6,900 bases of DNA from Beijerinckiaceae bacterium (lineage in GTDB: Bacteria; Pseudomonadota; Alphaproteobacteria; Rhizobiales; Beijerinckiaceae), in NCBI GenBank assembly GCA_027346205.1, contig DAIESR010000170.1:1-6900 (forward strand). The letters are read 5' to 3'. Made by a program: the position numbers and the translations under genes. Every line of letters begins with the position of its first letter. The stretch's first letter is position 1. The notes below the pieces were generated by a model. That model saw only the letters and a list, made by a program, of their open reading frames with translations, was not told the DNA's origin and ran no database searches. Below, in pieces: positions 6,063 to 6,900 of the stretch.

Positions 6063-6256
6063 AACGCAGCGAGACGGTATCCCTGGCCACAAAGGGACAT
6101 TCCGAGCTTATAGAAGACTCGAATGGGCGCACGCGGCGAACGCGACATTTGCGGCTCTAAACCCGCTCGCAGTTCATGCGAACAATGCGAAGATGATTCC
6201 GAACTGGGACATTGTCCGAGCGATCTTTGATTTATGGCGCGGGACGAGAAACCGCC

Positions 6257-6307
6257 GACCTTCAGGTCATGAGTCACGCTTCGCGTGACTGGCTCGCTTT
6301 GAAGGTC
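6257..6307 (-). terminator. Nested hairpin at the end of the membrane-protein gene, possible terminator
   Basis: AGTCACGC (6272-6279) and GCGTGACT (6283-6290) form a perfect 8-bp stem with loop TTC, overlapping the stop codon at 6274-6276. Outside it GACCTTCA (6257-6264) and TGAAGGTC (6300-6307) are also exact inverted copies, so a two-tier stem can form. No T-tract follows on the minus strand, so the structure may protect the 3' end rather than terminate. Confidence 0.4.
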
Positions 6308-6732
6308 AAGACGAAATAAATGACGATTAAGAGCGCATCGACGGCGATCCAGGCGGGAGCGAAGGCCCCCTTCACCGTAGTCGCGACGAAAATCTGAGAC
6401 GTCGCCGCAAACAGCCAGAGCGCACCGCCCCAGGGTGTCGCCAGCCAGAGGCCGACGGCAGCGACAGGATTGGCAATGGCGAAGAAAATCACCGCCGCCG
6501 CCGCGGTACCAGGCATGGAAATGAGAAGCGTTTCGTGCGGCAGCAGGACAGAGGCCCATTCCACCAGTCCCTGACCAAGCCAGAGCCCCGCCATCAGACG
6601 CATGAAGACGACGAGGATCAGGCCCCAGCGCGTCGGCTGCGCGCCGCTACGCCGCGGCGCCTCACCGAGCCGGATAGCCGCATCCGAGGTGATCACCATT
6701 TCCTTGGCCTGTGTCCGGCGTAAGAGCTTCAT
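6274..6732 (-). CDS. Four-helix inner-membrane protein, DUF6163-like
   Basis: This 152-residue protein of unknown function appears to have a cytoplasmic N-terminus of about 33 residues and four hydrophobic segments near 36-59, 75-97, 101-119 and 126-145. The second and third contain small-residue and aromatic-rich stretches (NPVAAVGLWLATPWGGALWLFAATSQI) like those of the DUF6163 family found in Rhizobiales, often near LdtR-type regulators. The family name is given from memory with moderate confidence. No catalytic motif is visible. The ATG overlaps the stop codon of the upstream crotonase gene (ATGA), which supports this start and indicates translational coupling; Met12 is an alternative. The gene ends in a nested hairpin, and ldtR lies about 410 bases downstream on the same strand. 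Confidence 0.75.
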   Translation of the reverse strand: MKLLRRTQAKEMVITSDAAIRLGEAPRRSGAQPTRWGLILVVFMRLMAGLWLGQGLVEWASVLLPHETLLISMPGTAAAAVIFFAIANPVAAVGLWLATPWGGALWLFAATSQIFVATTVKGAFAPAWIAVDALLIVIYFVLTFKASQSREA

Positions 6733-6900
6733 GCAGTCGCCGCCCCCGCCAGCGTCGGAAACTCCAATTCACCCTCGGCAAGCGGCGCGAATAACGCTTC
6801 GATTTCGGCAGGCTTGATCTTTTCGACCTCGTCCGGAGTCCAGTGCTGCTCCCCTTTCTTGTCGATCAAAACGGTGCGCACACCTTCATAATAATCACTC
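6729..6900 (-). CDS. Crotonase-family enzyme, C-terminal part (3-hydroxyisobutyryl-CoA hydrolase or enoyl-CoA hydratase; partial)
   Basis: Only the last 56 residues are inside the window; the gene continues past position 6900. Read on the minus strand they begin SDYYEGVRTVLIDKKGEQHW and end LAGAATA before TGA (6731-6729). The pattern (D/H)F/YYEGVRAVLIDKD...W.P is typical of the C-terminus of 3-hydroxyisobutyryl-CoA hydrolases of valine breakdown and of related enoyl-CoA hydratase/isomerase proteins. It is followed by the usual helix ending FAPL...EL.FP. The crotonase active-site residues lie upstream, outside the window, so hydrolase and hydratase cannot be separated here. The stop overlaps the start of the downstream membrane-protein gene by 4 bases, so the two are one transcriptional unit. 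Confidence 0.78.
   Translation of the reverse strand, partial: SDYYEGVRTVLIDKKGEQHWTPDEVEKIKPAEIEALFAPLAEGELEFPTLAGAATA

Larger units (their letters stand above)
5865..6273. other. Intergenic region upstream of ldtR
   Basis: This gap of about 410 bases has two unlike halves. The half near ldtR (about 5920-6062) is strongly AT-rich and holds the promoter candidate, inverted repeats and TTACGAT boxes. The other half (about 6063-6256) is GC-rich again and carries an imperfect direct repeat, GGGACATT-CCGAGC at 6094-6107 and 6206-6221. A 78-codon plus-strand frame starts with GTG at 6052, but it has no Shine-Dalgarno and no family resemblance and runs into the end of the membrane-protein gene, so it is not annotated. 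The minus-strand frame in this stretch is a continuation of a shadow of the upstream gene. Confidence 0.6.

Noticed and set aside
6052..6288. 78-codon plus-strand frame starting with GTG in the gap upstream of ldtR
   Set aside because: It has no Shine-Dalgarno, starts inside a TTACGAT-box region, converges into the end of the membrane-protein gene and resembles no known family.
1..6900. Undescribed defence, mobile or biosynthetic system
   Set aside because: All genes belong to ordinary chromosomal families or to a small conserved membrane protein. No transposase, integrase, toxin-antitoxin pair, CRISPR repeat or reverse transcriptase is visible on either strand.

Overview
The window reads as a conserved chromosomal segment of an alphaproteobacterium of the Rhizobiales/Hyphomicrobiales, possibly a Beijerinckiaceae-like lineage. 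The basis is GC-rich coding DNA, the gene order glyA-nrdR-ribD-ribE, and an LdtR-type MarR regulator beside a periplasmic L,D-transpeptidase. The genus cannot be fixed from sequence reading alone. Every supported gene lies on the minus strand, so transcription runs from high to low coordinates. The long plus-strand open frames are antisense shadows of high-GC genes.

Layout in transcription order. (1) 6900-6729: the C-terminus of a crotonase-fold enzyme, probably 3-hydroxyisobutyryl-CoA hydrolase or enoyl-CoA hydratase. It overlaps by 4 bases (ATGA) a four-helix membrane protein resembling the DUF6163 family (6732-6274). (2) 6273-5865: a non-coding stretch whose ldtR-proximal half is very AT-rich and holds a sigma70-like promoter, inverted repeats and three TTACGAT boxes. 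(3) 5849-5337: ldtR. (4) 5336-4931: a leader/promoter region with several dyads. (5) 4930-3485: a secreted YcbB-type L,D-transpeptidase, ending in a strong hairpin. (6) 3484-3102: an intergenic region carrying a palindromic repeat. (7) 3101 down to 1: glyA, nrdR, ribD and the first codons of ribE, a tightly packed operon for one-carbon metabolism, ribonucleotide reductase control and riboflavin synthesis.

How the genes work together. LdtR-type regulators in Rhizobiales control a neighbouring L,D-transpeptidase, which makes 3-3 cross-links in peptidoglycan and contributes to osmotic tolerance. The same pairing is seen here, with candidate operators upstream of both genes. The glyA-nrdR-ribD-ribE block is an ordinary housekeeping operon: SHMT supplies glycine and methylene-THF, NrdR senses (d)ATP and represses nrd genes, and RibD and RibE make riboflavin.

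No CRISPR array, IS element, phage gene, tRNA, rRNA or recognisable new multigene system is visible. The most interesting material is intergenic. Two related palindromic elements sit in and before the glyA operon, one enlarged by an internal hairpin. The AT-rich ldtR control region has repeated boxes, with a related heptamer upstream of ldt. A short-overlap coupling joins the membrane protein to the crotonase gene.
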